A stretch of 64,000 nt of DNA from Gemmobacter nectariphilus DSM 15620 (GCF_000429765.1 NZ_AUCM01000009.1:77165-141164), one strand, 5' to 3'; positions 27,260-36,763 are shown, numbered from the stretch's first letter. Translations and numbers: made by a program. The notes: generated from the letters alone by a model not told the origin.

Positions 27260-28264
27260 ATGTCCGACCCGAAGACGGATCGTCCGATGATGCTGGGCGC
27301 GGTGGCTCCGCGTGGCGAATCGCCGCGCATCACCGTGACCGAGATCGCGGCCGGGGTTCTCAGCCTTGTGTGGCTTGTGGCGGTGCTTGCCTGGTTCTTG
27401 CTGACCGAACCTGCGGCATCCGGCGGCGACGGGCTGATCCTGAAGGTCTTTGTGGTGTTCCTGCCCATTGCGCTGATCTGGGTTGCCGCGATCACCACCC
27501 GCACCATCCGCGAGCTGAAGGACGAGGCCCGACGCCTGCAGGTGGCGGTCGATGCGATGCGCCACAGCTATGTGCAGCAGCAACAGGCCGCAGCCGCAGC
27601 CGCGCGCCCCAGCGTGGAGCGCAAGCTGGACGAGATCGCGGCAGCCGCAAAGCAGACCGAGACCGCCATCGCGACCTTTGCGTCCTCACGCCGCGATGCG
27701 GCCGCGCCGCGCCCCCTGCCCGCCGTGCCGGTCCAGCAGAGCGAACAGCCGGCACTGGCACTGGACGATGCCCCGCCCGAAGATCAGCGCCTGCCCATTG
27801 CCATCGACGAATTCATCTGCGCGCTGAACTTTCCCGACAACCCCGAGGACAAGGAAGGCTTTCGCTGCCTGCGCCTTGCGCTCGAGGATCGCGAGGCCGC
27901 GCGGCTGATCCGAGCGGCGCAGGATGTGCTGACCTTGCTGGCGCAGGACGGAATTTACGTCGACGATCTGCGCCCTGACCGGGCCAAGCCCGAGATCTGG
28001 CGCCGTTTCGCGGCGGGCGAGCGCGGGCGCACCATTGCGGCGCTTGGCGGCATCCGCGACCGTTCGTCCATCGCGCTGACGGCCGGGCGGATGCGCAGCG
28101 ATACCATCTTCCGCGATGCGGCGCACCACTTCCTGCGCCAGTTCGACCGCAGCTTTCAGGCGTTCGAGAAGACCGCGACCGATCAGGACATCGCCGAGCT
28201 GGCCGATACCCGCACCGCCCGCGCCTTCATGCTGTTCGGCCGCGTGACCGGCGTGTTCGACTGA
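27260..28264 (+). CDS. Conserved Rhodobacterales membrane protein with coiled coil
   Basis: A 334-residue protein of unknown function. Two membrane spans lie at about 28-47 (GVLSLVWLVAVLAWFLL) and 60-77. A charged, Gln/Ala-rich coiled coil follows (residues about 85-135), then a soluble C-terminal half (about 165-334: LPIAIDEFICALNFPDNPEDK... MLFGRVTGVFD) without a motif I recognise. The start ATG 27260 has an AGGAGG ribosome site. Its position directly after greA suggests cotranscription. The organisation (anchor, coil, C-terminal domain) resembles some envelope or DNA-segregation scaffolds, but this is not evidence of role. Confidence 0.75.
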   Translation: MSDPKTDRPMMLGAVAPRGESPRITVTEIAAGVLSLVWLVAVLAWFLLTEPAASGGDGLILKVFVVFLPIALIWVAAITTRTIRELKDEARRLQVAVDAMRHSYVQQQQAAAAAARPSVERKLDEIAAAAKQTETAIATFASSRRDAAAPRPLPAVPVQQSEQPALALDDAPPEDQRLPIAIDEFICALNFPDNPEDKEGFRCLRLALEDREAARLIRAAQDVLTLLAQDGIYVDDLRPDRAKPEIWRRFAAGERGRTIAALGGIRDRSSIALTAGRMRSDTIFRDAAHHFLRQFDRSFQAFEKTATDQDIAELADTRTARAFMLFGRVTGVFD

Positions 28265-28312
28265 CCCCACGGACCGGGCGCCCATGCCCCAGCCCTTGGG
28301 CAAGCGTTGACG

Positions 28313-28370
28313 CTGGAGGGGTTTCACACCCCTCCAGACCTCCCCGTGGGGTATTTTTCAAAAGGCAAAG
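28313..28370 (+). repeat. Dispersed intergenic element, copy 3
   Basis: Hairpin CTGGAGGGG/CCCCTCCAG with loop TTTCACA (28313-28337), the same loop as copy 1, then core CCCCGTGGGGTATTTTTC-AAAAGGCAAAG (28342-28370). It lies between the 334-residue gene stop (28264) and the acyltransferase stop (28403). Confidence 0.7.
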
Positions 28371-28402
28371 CCGCACCGCGGCATCGCTGCGCGGATCGGG
28401 TC

Positions 28403-29263
28403 TCAGGGCTTGAGGGACAGTGTGCGATCACGCAGCATCGTCAGCCAGCCGCGCGGATCCCGGGACCAAGGCGCGATCTCCTCGGGGCTGATCGGCGCGC
28501 CGATCACCGGGCGCTGCGGCTTGTTCAGGGCCGCGCGGATTTCATGCAGCAGCAGGCTTTGCCGCAAGGTGGCCGAGCTTTTCGCCGCCCATTGATAGAG
28601 CCGCGTGTTCTGGCCCTGGAAATGGATCGGCACCACCGCCGCGCCAGAGCGCATCACCATCTTGGCGGTGAACGGATTCCATTCGCCTTCGATCGCAGGG
28701 CCCATCCAATCCTGGGAATTTGCCACCCGGCCGGCCGGGAACAGGATGATGCAGCCCCCCGCCTTGAGCACCCGCATGCATTCGGCGCGCATCGCAAGGC
28801 TTTCCTCGCGGGCGTTTTCCTCGTGCGGGAAGGGGACCGGCAGCATGAATTCGGCGATCTCGGGAATGCCGGTCAGCAAGGAGCGGGTGAGGATCTTGTA
28901 GTCCTGCCGGACCTGACCGACCAGCCAGGCCAGGATCATGCCATCGACCAGACCATGCGGATGATTCGCCACCACGACCAGCGGGCCGGTCGCCGGGATA
29001 TGGGCGATCTCGTGCGGGGGGGTCTGCACGTCGATCCCCATCACCTCCAGCGCCTGCGGCCAGAAGGTCTGGCCAAAGGGCGCGCCCTGACGTTCGAACT
29101 TGCGGATGAGCGAGAGCAGCTTGGGCTTGGCCGTCAGCCATTCGATGGTGCGGATCGTGCCGGACTTCCACGGATTGGTGAAGGTGCCGGCATAGCTGAG
29201 GCGGCGCTTGTCATAGGGTTTCGGCACCGGCAAGGCAGGGGCGTCAGGCATCGGCAATTTCAC
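28403..29263 (-). CDS. Lysophospholipid/1-acylglycerol-3-phosphate acyltransferase-like protein
   Basis: A 286-residue PlsC-superfamily protein (LPLAT). The catalytic block is NHPHGLVDGM (100-109), with an acceptor-binding FPAGRVANS segment near 165 in place of the usual FPEGTRS. That FPAG variant is typical of the branch of LPLATs annotated 'acyltransferase' in Rhodobacteraceae. It probably acylates a lysophospholipid or ornithine-lipid precursor; substrate uncertain. The hpr stop overlaps its ATG by 4 bases, so it is the last gene of the HprK-RapZ-EIIA-HPr run. Confidence 0.82.
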   Translation of the reverse strand: MKLPMPDAPALPVPKPYDKRRLSYAGTFTNPWKSGTIRTIEWLTAKPKLLSLIRKFERQGAPFGQTFWPQALEVMGIDVQTPPHEIAHIPATGPLVVVANHPHGLVDGMILAWLVGQVRQDYKILTRSLLTGIPEIAEFMLPVPFPHEENAREESLAMRAECMRVLKAGGCIILFPAGRVANSQDWMGPAIEGEWNPFTAKMVMRSGAAVVPIHFQGQNTRLYQWAAKSSATLRQSLLLHEIRAALNKPQRPVIGAPISPEEIAPWSRDPRGWLTMLRDRTLSLKP

Positions 29264-29529
29264 ATATCCTCGCCGAAACGATTGGCGACCAGCGCCTCCA
29301 GCGCATCGGCCAGCGCCGCGGCCTGATCGCCCGAGGTTTCCACCTCGATCGTGGTGCCCTTGTGGGCCCCCAGCATCAGCAGGCCCATGATCGAATCGCC
29401 CGAAACCCGCATACCGTCGCGGCTGACCATGGCTGTTGCGTCAAAGGCTTCGACCTGCTCGACGAAGCGGGCCGAGGCGCGGGCGTGCAGGCCCTTTTCG
29501 TTCACGATCCGCAGGCTGCGAGTGATCAT
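29260..29529 (-). CDS. ptsH: HPr-family phosphocarrier protein
   Basis: An 89-residue HPr. The EI-phosphorylated His is His15 in EKGLHARASA, and the regulatory HprK site is Ser46 in RVSGDSIMGLLML. The start ATG 29527-29529 overlaps the EIIA stop by 4 bases. In alphaproteobacteria lacking sugar PTS permeases, this HPr works as a nitrogen/carbon signalling phosphocarrier between EI(Ntr), EIIA and HprK. No ptsP/EI gene is in the window. Confidence 0.93.
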   Translation of the reverse strand: MITRSLRIVNEKGLHARASARFVEQVEAFDATAMVSRDGMRVSGDSIMGLLMLGAHKGTTIEVETSGDQAAALADALEALVANRFGEDM

Positions 29530-29966
29530 GCGCGCACCTCTCCATTGCCGACTTCCCGGCCATCTATGTACTTCCGCCCGGCGGCCAGTGCCGCCTGCAC
29601 GGCAGCATCCAGCGGCTGGTGGCGCGACTGCGCCAGTTTGAGCAGCATGGGCACATTGGCCCCGGTCAGGATATGCCGCGGGGCGGGGCCGCCAACCGCC
29701 TGGCACAGGTTCGCAGGCGAGCTGCCATGCAGGTCCACCACCACCACCACGCCGCTGCCATCGTCCACCGCATCCGCGGCGGCCCGAATCTCGGAGGCCT
29801 TTGCCTGCCTGTCATAATCGGGATCTATGCTGATCGCGCGCACGCCAGACAGCTTGCCCACCACATGTTCGACGGCGGCCAGCAATTCGCGCGCAAGGCC
29901 ACCATGCGCCACGATCACGATTCCGATCTCATGCGGGGTCTGACTAACCGTTGCGGACTGGCCCAT
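29526..29966 (-). CDS. PTS EIIA component, mannose (EIIAMan) family
   Basis: A 146-residue EIIAMan-type domain (IVIVAHGGLA with phospho-His21; VVVVVDLHGSSPAN near 75). No IIB/IIC partner is encoded here, so it is probably a regulatory phosphocarrier taking phosphate from HPr. The ATG at 29964-29966 overlaps the rapZ stop by one base (TGATG). An in-frame GTG sits one codon earlier and could equally be used. HPr follows with a 4-base overlap. Confidence 0.85.
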   Translation of the reverse strand: MGQSATVSQTPHEIGIVIVAHGGLARELLAAVEHVVGKLSGVRAISIDPDYDRQAKASEIRAAADAVDDGSGVVVVVDLHGSSPANLCQAVGGPAPRHILTGANVPMLLKLAQSRHQPLDAAVQAALAAGRKYIDGREVGNGEVRA

Positions 29967-30892
29967 CACCTATCACCCTGCCCACCACCCGGCCCGCGGG
30001 CCGCCAGAGCTGGCGCACCTGTGGGCATCCTTTCAAGTTCCCGGTGGCGGCGGGAAATCTGCCATCCGGCCTGCTCAAGGGTATCGCCCAGTTTTTCTGC
30101 AACTGCAACCGACCTGTGCTGCCCGCCTGTGCAGCCGAAACCTATGGTCAGATGCGCCTTGCCTTCCTCGATATGCGCGGGCAGCAACATGCCGATCAGG
30201 CCCGACACGCGGTCAAAGAATTCCGCAAAGCGCGGATCGCCTGACACATAGGCCGCCACCTCGCTGCTGCGGCCATCCAGCTTGCGCAGGGCCGGCACCC
30301 AATAGGGATTGCGCAGAAAGCGGCAGTCGAACACCATGTCCACCCCGCGCGGCACCCCGCGCTTGTAGCTGAAGGATTGCAGCGACACCGCCATGCGCTG
30401 CGCCGGGGTTGCCCCCATCCATTTCGCCACCTCGGCCTTGAGGTCATGCGGCGTGAATTCCGATGTGTCGATCAAGAGGTCCGCCCGCACCTTGATCGGT
30501 GCCAGCAGGTCGGTTTCGCGCAGAATGCCGATCAGCGGCGGCTCGGCCGGGAACAGCGGGTGACGGCGGCGGGTCTCGGAATAGCGCCGCTCCAGCACCT
30601 CGGTGCGGCAATCGAGGAACATCACCTCCAGCGCGACGCGGGGGTCGGCGGTCAGCGTGTCGATCAGTTCGATCAGCGCCGACGAGGAAAAGTCGCGGTT
30701 GCGCACATCGACCCCAAGCGCGATGGACCGGCCCAGCGGCGGGCCGTCCAGCAGGCGCGGGATCAGCGACAGCGGCAGATTGTCGATGGTCTCGCAGCCC
30801 AGATCCTCCAGCGCGCCGATCGCCGTCGACCGGCCGGCGCCCGAGGGGCCGGTCACCAGGATCAGGCGTTGCTGCTGCGAGACATCGGACAT
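29966..30892 (-). CDS. rapZ: RNase adapter/nucleotide-binding protein RapZ (YvcJ family)
   Basis: A 308-residue P-loop protein of the RapZ/YvcJ family, which binds small RNAs and links envelope precursor status to RNA decay in E. coli. The N-terminal P-loop is [10 protein letters not shown] (15-24), with Arg where the classical Walker lysine would be. The C-terminal ~150 residues, with [11 protein letters not shown] near 265, form the RNA-binding/sensor domain. It lies between hprK and the EIIA gene. The GlmY/GlmZ partners of enterobacteria are not expected here, so its target is unknown. Confidence 0.88.
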   Translation of the reverse strand: MSDVSQQQRLILVTGPSGAGRSTAIGALEDLGCETIDNLPLSLIPRLLDGPPLGRSIALGVDVRNRDFSSSALIELIDTLTADPRVALEVMFLDCRTEVLERRYSETRRRHPLFPAEPPLIGILRETDLLAPIKVRADLLIDTSEFTPHDLKAEVAKWMGATPAQRMAVSLQSFSYKRGVPRGVDMVFDCRFLRNPYWVPALRKLDGRSSEVAAYVSGDPRFAEFFDRVSGLIGMLLPAHIEEGKAHLTIGFGCTGGQHRSVAVAEKLGDTLEQAGWQISRRHRELERMPTGAPALAARGPGGGQGDR

Positions 30893-30895
30893 GGA

Positions 30896-31324
30896 TCAAT
30901 CCTTGCGACCCATGAGGATATAGTGCCGGATCGCCGCAGCAAAATGCCCGCTCACGGGACCGTGGACAACCTCCAGCTTGTGATTCATCAGTGTGATGTG
31001 GCGTCTGGGCGGCAGGCGGTCGGTCTCGGTCTGGCCAAGGTCGACCACCAGCACAACTGCGGCGCGATCCAGCAGCCGGGCGTTCAGCAGGCCGATGCCC
31101 CGCGCCTCGATCAGAGGGGGCAGACCCGGGGGCGCGCTGGCCAGCAGATCATTGCCCGACGGATGCAGGGCCACCCGGTCATCGGCAACCAGATCCGCCC
31201 CCAGCGCCATCAGATTGAGTGCCAGGGCCGATTTCCCCGCCCCCGAAGGGCCAAGGATCAGCACCCCCCGCGCGTCGAACGCCACACAGCTGGCATGCAG
31301 CACCTGCGCGGGGGGGCGGTCCAT
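30896..31324 (-). CDS. hprK: HPr(Ser) kinase/phosphorylase, short form
   Basis: A 142-residue HprK lacking the N-terminal domain of Firmicutes HprK. Walker A GPSGAGKSAL (25-34) and the following VADDRVAL (46-53) stretch fit the C-terminal catalytic domain, the usual arrangement in alphaproteobacteria. It phosphorylates HPr on Ser46 and may also dephosphorylate it. Its ATG overlaps the chvG stop by one base, so sensor kinase and HprK are cotranslated, linking PTS state to ChvG/ChvI signalling. Confidence 0.88.
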   Translation of the reverse strand: MDRPPAQVLHASCVAFDARGVLILGPSGAGKSALALNLMALGADLVADDRVALHPSGNDLLASAPPGLPPLIEARGIGLLNARLLDRAAVVLVVDLGQTETDRLPPRRHITLMNHKLEVVHGPVSGHFAAAIRHYILMGRKD

Positions 31325-33063
31325 CAGACGGGCAGGCCCACCACGAAGCGCGCGCCAAGCGGGTCGGATGCGGCATCGTCTTCGGTCGGGCGGATGTTTT
31401 CGGCCCAGATCACCCCGCCATGCGCCTCGACGATCTGTTTCGAGATCGACAGGCCAAGGCCCGAGTTGTTGCCGAAATGCGTGGCGGGCCGGTCAGAGTA
31501 GAACCGCTTGAAGATCTTGCCCAGTGCCTGTTCGGGGATGCCGGGCCCGGTATCTTCGACCACGATCAGCACGCGGTTGTCGCGCCGGCGCGCCCAGACC
31601 CGCACGGCATCGCCTTCGTCGCAGAAGGATATCGCGTTCGAGATCAGGTTGACGAACACCTGTGCCAAGCGCCCCTCCAGACCATGGATCTCGATCGGTT
31701 CGGCCGGCAGGTCGGTGATGTAGTCCACACCCTTCTCGGCCGCCTGCTGACCCATGTACTGGTTGATGTTGTTCAGCGTGCGGATGAGGTTGAATTCCTC
31801 TTCCTCTTCCTTGACCAGTTCACTGTCCAGCCGCGAGGCGTTGGAAATGTCGCTGACCAGCCGGTCCAGCCGGCGCACGTCATGTTCCAGCACATCCAGC
31901 AGACGTTCGCGTTGTTCTTCCTTCTTGACCAGCCGCAGCGAGCCGACGGCAGATCGCAGCGAGGCCAGCGGGTTCTTGATTTCATGCGCCACGTCGGCGG
32001 CGAACTGCTCGTTCGCCTCGATCCGGTCATAGAGCGCGGCGACCATGCCGCGCAGCGCGCCGGACAGGCGGCCGATTTCATCGGGCCGCGCGGTCAGATC
32101 GGGGATGCGCACCCGGCCCGGCGCCATCTTGCGGGCATTGCGGTCACGCCCAAGTTCGGCGGCCGCGGCCAGATCGGACAGCGGGTTGGCGATCGTCGAG
32201 GCCAGCACCAGGCTGAGCGCGATGGACACCAGCAGCGCCACGACGAACATGCGCAGCACCTGTTCGCGTTCGTTGCGCACCAGCTGATCCAGCTCGCCCG
32301 CGGCAGAGGTCACGGCCACCACACCCAGCACCGCGCCATCGCGCACGATCGGCGTTGCGACCGAGAACAGCGTCGCGCCGCCGGCGTCGGTGCCGCTGCG
32401 CACCGTTGTCGTGCCGTTGCGCGCCGCCTCGACCAGCCCTTGCGCCAGTGTGGCGGCATCGAACCCCTGCCCTGGCGCCGCGCTGCCGGGAACCAGGCGC
32501 GATACGCCATCCCAGACGGCGCTGAGCAGATCGGTCAGATAGGTGTTGCGCGGAACCAGCACCGGCAGGCCGCGCGCGACATCGCCGCGCGCACGCCCCA
32601 CGGTCGAGGCGACAAGCCCCCCGGCACGGTCATAGATGAACAGCTCGGTTCCCGGTGCGAGGTCGATCTGCGCAAGCGTCAGCGCCGCCACGGCCTCTTG
32701 TGTCGGGGCATCCTGCGCGGGGCCGGACAGCTGCGGCAAACGCGCCTCGACCGCCGTGGCGATCAGGCGTGCCTCGGTGACAAGCGCAGCCTCGCGTTGC
32801 AGGACAAGGCTGTCGCGCGAGGGGTTGAGGAACAGCACCCCGGCGACCAGAACCACCAGCGCCAGCAGGTTGAACACGACGATCTTGCGCGCAAGCGGCG
32901 AGCGGTTCGGCGAGACCACGCTGCGCCGGCGCCGATCATCGCGCAGCGCGGGATCCGTCGATCCTTCGGGGTTGACCCAATCCTCGCCCAGCAGCACCTC
33001 GCCCTGACCTTGCCGGGGCGCGGGCGCCGAGCGCTGGGTGTCGATGCGGCTGGCCAGGGTCAT
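31324..33063 (-). CDS. chvG: Sensor histidine kinase ChvG
   Basis: A 579-residue membrane kinase. A cytoplasmic N-terminal tail of about 55 residues is followed by a membrane span ([19 protein letters not shown]), a periplasmic sensor region of about 180 residues, a second span near 270 ([18 protein letters not shown]) and a HAMP linker. HisKA has [14 protein letters not shown] near 375, and the HATPase_c domain has NLISN, DTGPGI and GLGLSIS. In Rhizobiales ChvG responds to acid/host cues via the ExoR inhibitor. No exoR is visible here. Its stop overlaps hprK. Confidence 0.93.
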   Translation of the reverse strand: MTLASRIDTQRSAPAPRQGQGEVLLGEDWVNPEGSTDPALRDDRRRRSVVSPNRSPLARKIVVFNLLALVVLVAGVLFLNPSRDSLVLQREAALVTEARLIATAVEARLPQLSGPAQDAPTQEAVAALTLAQIDLAPGTELFIYDRAGGLVASTVGRARGDVARGLPVLVPRNTYLTDLLSAVWDGVSRLVPGSAAPGQGFDAATLAQGLVEAARNGTTTVRSGTDAGGATLFSVATPIVRDGAVLGVVAVTSAAGELDQLVRNEREQVLRMFVVALLVSIALSLVLASTIANPLSDLAAAAELGRDRNARKMAPGRVRIPDLTARPDEIGRLSGALRGMVAALYDRIEANEQFAADVAHEIKNPLASLRSAVGSLRLVKKEEQRERLLDVLEHDVRRLDRLVSDISNASRLDSELVKEEEEEFNLIRTLNNINQYMGQQAAEKGVDYITDLPAEPIEIHGLEGRLAQVFVNLISNAISFCDEGDAVRVWARRRDNRVLIVVEDTGPGIPEQALGKIFKRFYSDRPATHFGNNSGLGLSISKQIVEAHGGVIWAENIRPTEDDAASDPLGARFVVGLPV

Positions 33064-33761
33064 TCTTCGTTATAGCGATAGCCGATGCCATACAGCGTCT
33101 CGATTGCCGAAAACTCGGCATCGACGGCGCGCATCTTCTTGCGCAGACGCTTGACGTGGCTGTCGATGGTGCGGTCGTCGACATAGACCTGATCGTCATA
33201 GGCGACGTCCATCAGCTGATCGCGCGACTTCACGAAGCCGGGCCGCTGGGCCAGCGCCTGAAGCAACAGGAATTCCGTCACGGTCAGCGACACGTCCTGC
33301 CCTTTCCAGCTGACGGAATGGCGCAGCGGGTCCATGCGCAGGTTGCCACGTTCCATCACCTTTGATTCGTCGGTGACCGGGGCGTCCCCTGCCGAAATCG
33401 CATCCTGCCGGCGCAGAATCGCCCGGATGCGTTCGACCAGAAGCCGCTGGCTGAAGGGCTTTTTCACATAATCGTCCGCGCCCATGCGCAGGCCCAGAAC
33501 CTCGTCGATCTCATCGTCCTTGGATGTCAGGAAGATCACGGGCATATTCGTCTTCTGCCGCAGGCGTTGCAGCAGGTCCATGCCATCCATCCGGGGCATC
33601 TTGATATCCAGCACCGCCATGTCCGGCAGGCGGCGGTTGAAGGCGTCCAGCGCCGACTGGCCGTCGTTGTAGGTTTCAACCTCGAAACCCTCGGCCTCAA
33701 GGGTCATGGATACAGACGTCAGAATATTGCGATCGTCGTCAACGAGGGCGATCCTGGACAT
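33060..33761 (-). CDS. chvI: Response regulator ChvI (OmpR family)
   Basis: A 233-residue response regulator. The receiver domain has phospho-acceptor Asp52 ([10 protein letters not shown]), conserved Thr79 and Lys101, and an OmpR/PhoB winged helix at the C-terminus ([14 protein letters not shown] recognition region). It overlaps chvG by ATGA. In related alphaproteobacteria ChvI activates pckA and envelope genes. Here pckA is divergent 336 bases away, so direct control through the shared upstream region is plausible. Confidence 0.95.
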   Translation of the reverse strand: MSRIALVDDDRNILTSVSMTLEAEGFEVETYNDGQSALDAFNRRLPDMAVLDIKMPRMDGMDLLQRLRQKTNMPVIFLTSKDDEIDEVLGLRMGADDYVKKPFSQRLLVERIRAILRRQDAISAGDAPVTDESKVMERGNLRMDPLRHSVSWKGQDVSLTVTEFLLLQALAQRPGFVKSRDQLMDVAYDDQVYVDDRTIDSHVKRLRKKMRAVDAEFSAIETLYGIGYRYNEE

Positions 33762-34097
33762 GGGTTTATCCTTATACTGCTCACATGCCTATTTTTTGCC
33801 ACATTCTCCGTCTTTCGCCCGGGTGAATCAACTGCCAAGTACGAATCACCCCCCGCGGACCCTTCCAGAAGAGCTAAAAATTCCAAACCAATGACTAATA
33901 TGCCGCAGTTCATTGCGTGATTGCGCTAACCGTTGCTTGGTTGCGCTAACTGGGACACTGCGTCCTGTTCCCCTCGGCGGGCATCATGCTATAGCGCAGC
34001 CATCGCGCCCGACAGGGCTGCGAGCGGCGCAGTATTTCCTGTCGCGCCGGGATTTCGGAATCTGATCTGGCCGCCAGCGCGGCACGGGAGCCTGCAC
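33762..34097. other. chvI/pckA divergent intergenic region
   Basis: This 336-base stretch contains no gene. It is less GC-rich than the neighbouring coding DNA, especially 33762-33960. It holds the TTGCGCTAAC pair (33921-33930, 33941-33950), a CTATAG (33989-33994) that could serve as a pckA -10 box, and the two start regions. No RNA gene was recognised. Confidence 0.6.
33919..33950. promoter_or_regulatory. Tandem TTGCGCTAAC operator-like sites upstream of pckA
   Basis: Two exact copies of TTGCGCTAAC start 20 bases apart (33921 and 33941), about two helical turns. With flanks each reads GNTTGCGCTAAC, an imperfect palindrome around GCGC resembling LacI-family operators. They lie upstream of the candidate pckA -10 at 33989. 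Confidence 0.5.
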
Positions 34098-35696
34098 ATG
34101 GATCATGGACGCGTGAACCCAGCCCATAAACTTGAAGCTCAAGGTCTCACGGGGCTTGGCAACGTCTATTACAACCTGATCGAGCCGGCGCTGGTCGAAG
34201 CCGCACTGGTCCGGGGCGAAGGCAGGCTTGGCAAGGGCGGGGCATTCCTTGTCTCGACCGGCCAGTTCACCGGCCGCTCGCCCAAGGACAAGTTCGTCGT
34301 CCGCACGCCTTCGGTCGAAGACACCATCTGGTGGGAAAACAACGCCCCGATGTCGCCCGAGGCGTTCGACGTGCTCTACGCCGACATGCTGGCCCACATG
34401 AAGGGCGGCGACTATTTCGTGCAGGATCTCTATGCCGGCGCCGACCCCGCGCACCGTCTGGACGTGCGCGTTGTCAGTGAGCTGGCCTGGCACAACCTGT
34501 TCATCCGCCACCTGCTGCGCCGCCCCGAAGCGGCCGAGCTGGCGACCTTTGTGCCGGAATGGACCATCATCAACTGCCCGAAGTTCAAGGCCGACCCGGC
34601 CCGTCACGGCTGCCGCACCGAAACGGTGATCGCGCTGAACTTCGACAAGAAGGTCATCCTGATCGGCAACACCGAATATGCCGGCGAGAACAAGAAGTCG
34701 GTCTTCACGCTGCTGAACTATATCCTGCCCGGCAAGGGCGTGATGGCGATGCACTGCTCGGCCAACCACGCGCATGGCAACCCCGACGACACGGCCGTGT
34801 TCTTCGGCCTGTCGGGCACCGGCAAGACCACGCTGTCGGCCGACCCCAACCGCGTGCTGATCGGCGATGACGAACATGGCTGGTCGGACAACGGCACCTT
34901 CAACTTCGAAGGCGGCTGCTACGCCAAGACGATCAACCTGTCGGCCGAGGCCGAGCCGGAAATCTACGCCACCACCTCGAAGTTCGCGACCGTGGTCGAG
35001 AACATGGTCTATGATGCCGACACGTTCGAGCTGGACTTCGAAGACAGCAGCCTGACCGAGAACATGCGCTGCGCCTATCCGCTGGATTACATCTCGAACG
35101 CCAGCGAGACCGGCCTTGGCGGCGCGCCCAAGAACGTGATCCTGCTGACCTGCGATGCCTATGGCGTTCTGCCGCCCATCGCGCGGCTGACCCCGGCGCA
35201 GGCGATGTATCACTTCCTGTCGGGCTTCACCTCGAAGACCCCGGGCACCGAGCGTGGCGTGGTCGAGCCGACCCCGACCTTCTCGACCTGCTTCGGCGCG
35301 CCCTTCATGCCCCGCCGGCCGGAAGTCTATGGCAAGCTGCTGCAGGAAAAGATCAAGGCGACCGGCGCTTCGTGCTGGCTGGTCAACACCGGCTGGACCG
35401 GCGGCGCCTTCGGAACCGGCAAGCGGATGCCGATCAAGGCCACCCGCGCCCTGCTGACCGCCGCGCTGGACGGCTCGCTGAACGATGTCGAGTTCCGCAA
35501 GGATCCGAACTTCGGCTTCGAGGTTCCGGTCGCGGTGCCGGGCGTCGATACCGCCCTGCTTGATCCGCGCGGCACCTGGGCCGATGCCTCGGCCTATGAT
35601 GCGCAGGCCGCCAAGCTGGTCGGCATGTTCTCGAAGAACTTCGGCCAGTATGTCGACCACATCGACGACGACGTGAAGGCCGCCGCCATCGGCTAA
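34098..35696 (+). CDS. pckA: Phosphoenolpyruvate carboxykinase (ATP)
   Basis: Converts oxaloacetate + ATP to PEP, the entry to gluconeogenesis, in the cytoplasm. It is 532 residues. The PEPCK-specific kinase loop is [11 protein letters not shown] (237-247), with substrate-binding TGRSPKDKF (about 58-66), GDDEHGWSD and VNTGWTGG. The start ATG 34098 has CACGGGAG upstream; an in-frame extension to 33933 adds a hydrophobic, unconserved leader. Followed by a strong terminator. TTGCGCTAAC operator-like sites and ChvI are candidate regulators. Confidence 0.97.
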   Translation: MDHGRVNPAHKLEAQGLTGLGNVYYNLIEPALVEAALVRGEGRLGKGGAFLVSTGQFTGRSPKDKFVVRTPSVEDTIWWENNAPMSPEAFDVLYADMLAHMKGGDYFVQDLYAGADPAHRLDVRVVSELAWHNLFIRHLLRRPEAAELATFVPEWTIINCPKFKADPARHGCRTETVIALNFDKKVILIGNTEYAGENKKSVFTLLNYILPGKGVMAMHCSANHAHGNPDDTAVFFGLSGTGKTTLSADPNRVLIGDDEHGWSDNGTFNFEGGCYAKTINLSAEAEPEIYATTSKFATVVENMVYDADTFELDFEDSSLTENMRCAYPLDYISNASETGLGGAPKNVILLTCDAYGVLPPIARLTPAQAMYHFLSGFTSKTPGTERGVVEPTPTFSTCFGAPFMPRRPEVYGKLLQEKIKATGASCWLVNTGWTGGAFGTGKRMPIKATRALLTAALDGSLNDVEFRKDPNFGFEVPVAVPGVDTALLDPRGTWADASAYDAQAAKLVGMFSKNFGQYVDHIDDDVKAAAIG

Positions 35697-35717
35697 GGCC
35701 GCACGGCCCGCAAGATC

Positions 35718-35752
35718 AGGGCCCCGCAGTCGATTGGCTGCGGGGCCCTTTG
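35718..35752 (+). terminator. Rho-independent terminator of pckA
   Basis: A perfect 12-bp stem AGGGCCCCGCAG (35718-35729) with CTGCGGGGCCCT (35738-35749), 8-base loop, followed by TTTGCTTTC. Confidence 0.9.
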
Positions 35753-35822
35753 CTTTCGCCATGGGGGTTGGCCCGGGCCACTGCGCCGCCTACATCCCTG
35801 TCACGCCAGACCGGAGTTTCAG

Positions 35823-36035
35823 ATGCTGCTCAACGATCCGCTGTTCTACGTCGTCGCCGGCTCGACCCTTGCGGTGCTGGTCGTGCTGATGCTGGGCCTT
35901 GGCAGCTTTGCCAAGGGGGGCGATTTCAACCGCCGCCACGCCAACCGTTTCATGCGCTGGCGGATCATCGCGCAGGCCATCGCGGTCGCGCTGATCGTCG
36001 GCTTTGCCTTTGTCCGGCACACCTGGGGGAACTGA
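35823..36035 (+). CDS. Twin-transmembrane HIG1-like small protein
   Basis: A 70-residue protein with two membrane helices: residues 8-28 (FYVVAGSTLAVLVVLMLGL) and 47-65 (IIAQAIAVALIVGFAFV). They are joined by a basic loop ending NRFMRWRI, the arrangement of HIG1-domain respiratory assembly factors. In Rhodobacteraceae this is usually annotated 'twin transmembrane protein'. Start is at the ATG in CAGATG. It ends TGATG, overlapping the adenosyltransferase gene by one base. Confidence 0.8.
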   Translation: MLLNDPLFYVVAGSTLAVLVVLMLGLGSFAKGGDFNRRHANRFMRWRIIAQAIAVALIVGFAFVRHTWGN

Positions 36036-36607
36036 TGGTCGTTCTGTCGAAAATCTACACGCGCACCGGCGATGCCGGGGAAACCGCACTGGTCGATGGC
36101 ACGCGCGTGCCCAAGCACGCTGCCCGCGTCAACGCCTATGGCACGGTCGATGAAACCAATGCCACGGTCGGCCTTGCCCGGCTGCACGCCACGGGCGACA
36201 TGGAAAAGGCGCTGGCCCGCATCTCGAACGATCTGTTCGATCTGGGTGCCGATCTTGGCCGCCCGCACATGGAAAGGGACGATCAGGCCGGCTATCCCGT
36301 GCTGCGGATGCTGCCCAGCCAGGTGGACCGGCTGGAAGCCGAGATCGACGCGATGAACACCCGCCTGACGCCGCTGCGCAGCTTCATCCTGCCGGGTGGC
36401 AGCACGCTGTCGGCCCAGCTGCATCTGTGCCGCACCGTCTGCCGACGGGCCGAGCGGCTGACCGTGGAACTGGCCGCCGCCGAATCGGTCAACCCTGATG
36501 CCGTGAAATACCTCAACCGGCTGTCCGACTGGTTCTTTGTTGCTGGCCGCATTGCCAATAACGACGGGGCCGACGATGTGCTCTGGGTTCCGGGCCTCAC
36601 ACGCTGA
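36035..36607 (+). CDS. pduO: PduO-type cob(I)alamin adenosyltransferase
   Basis: Makes adenosylcobalamin from ATP and reduced corrinoid. It is 190 residues. The ATP/corrinoid signature TRTGDAGETAL (9-19), then VDETNATVGLA near 45 and RLSDWFFVAGR near 170, are canonical for the PduO (ATR) family and give the five-helix fold. It overlaps the twin-membrane gene, with no corrin biosynthesis genes nearby. Use as cofactor supplier for methylmalonyl-CoA or ethylmalonyl-CoA mutase is inferred. Confidence 0.93.
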   Translation: MVVLSKIYTRTGDAGETALVDGTRVPKHAARVNAYGTVDETNATVGLARLHATGDMEKALARISNDLFDLGADLGRPHMERDDQAGYPVLRMLPSQVDRLEAEIDAMNTRLTPLRSFILPGGSTLSAQLHLCRTVCRRAERLTVELAAAESVNPDAVKYLNRLSDWFFVAGRIANNDGADDVLWVPGLTR

Positions 36608-36763
36608 CATATGACACAAGCGCGATTTCATATGCAGAAAACGCGGCGTCCCAAGGCGCGTGTGAACGATTTTTGTCTGTTTTTGCAACCGCAGAAGGGC
36701 TAACACCCTGTCAGACTCAAGGCGCGGCCCCCCGGTCGCGACAGTAAAGGGAGAGCTTTGCCG

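Noticed and set aside
33984-35762. Minus-strand open frame of 592 codons opposite pckA
   Set aside because: pckA has all catalytic motifs and a terminator; the antisense frame has none.
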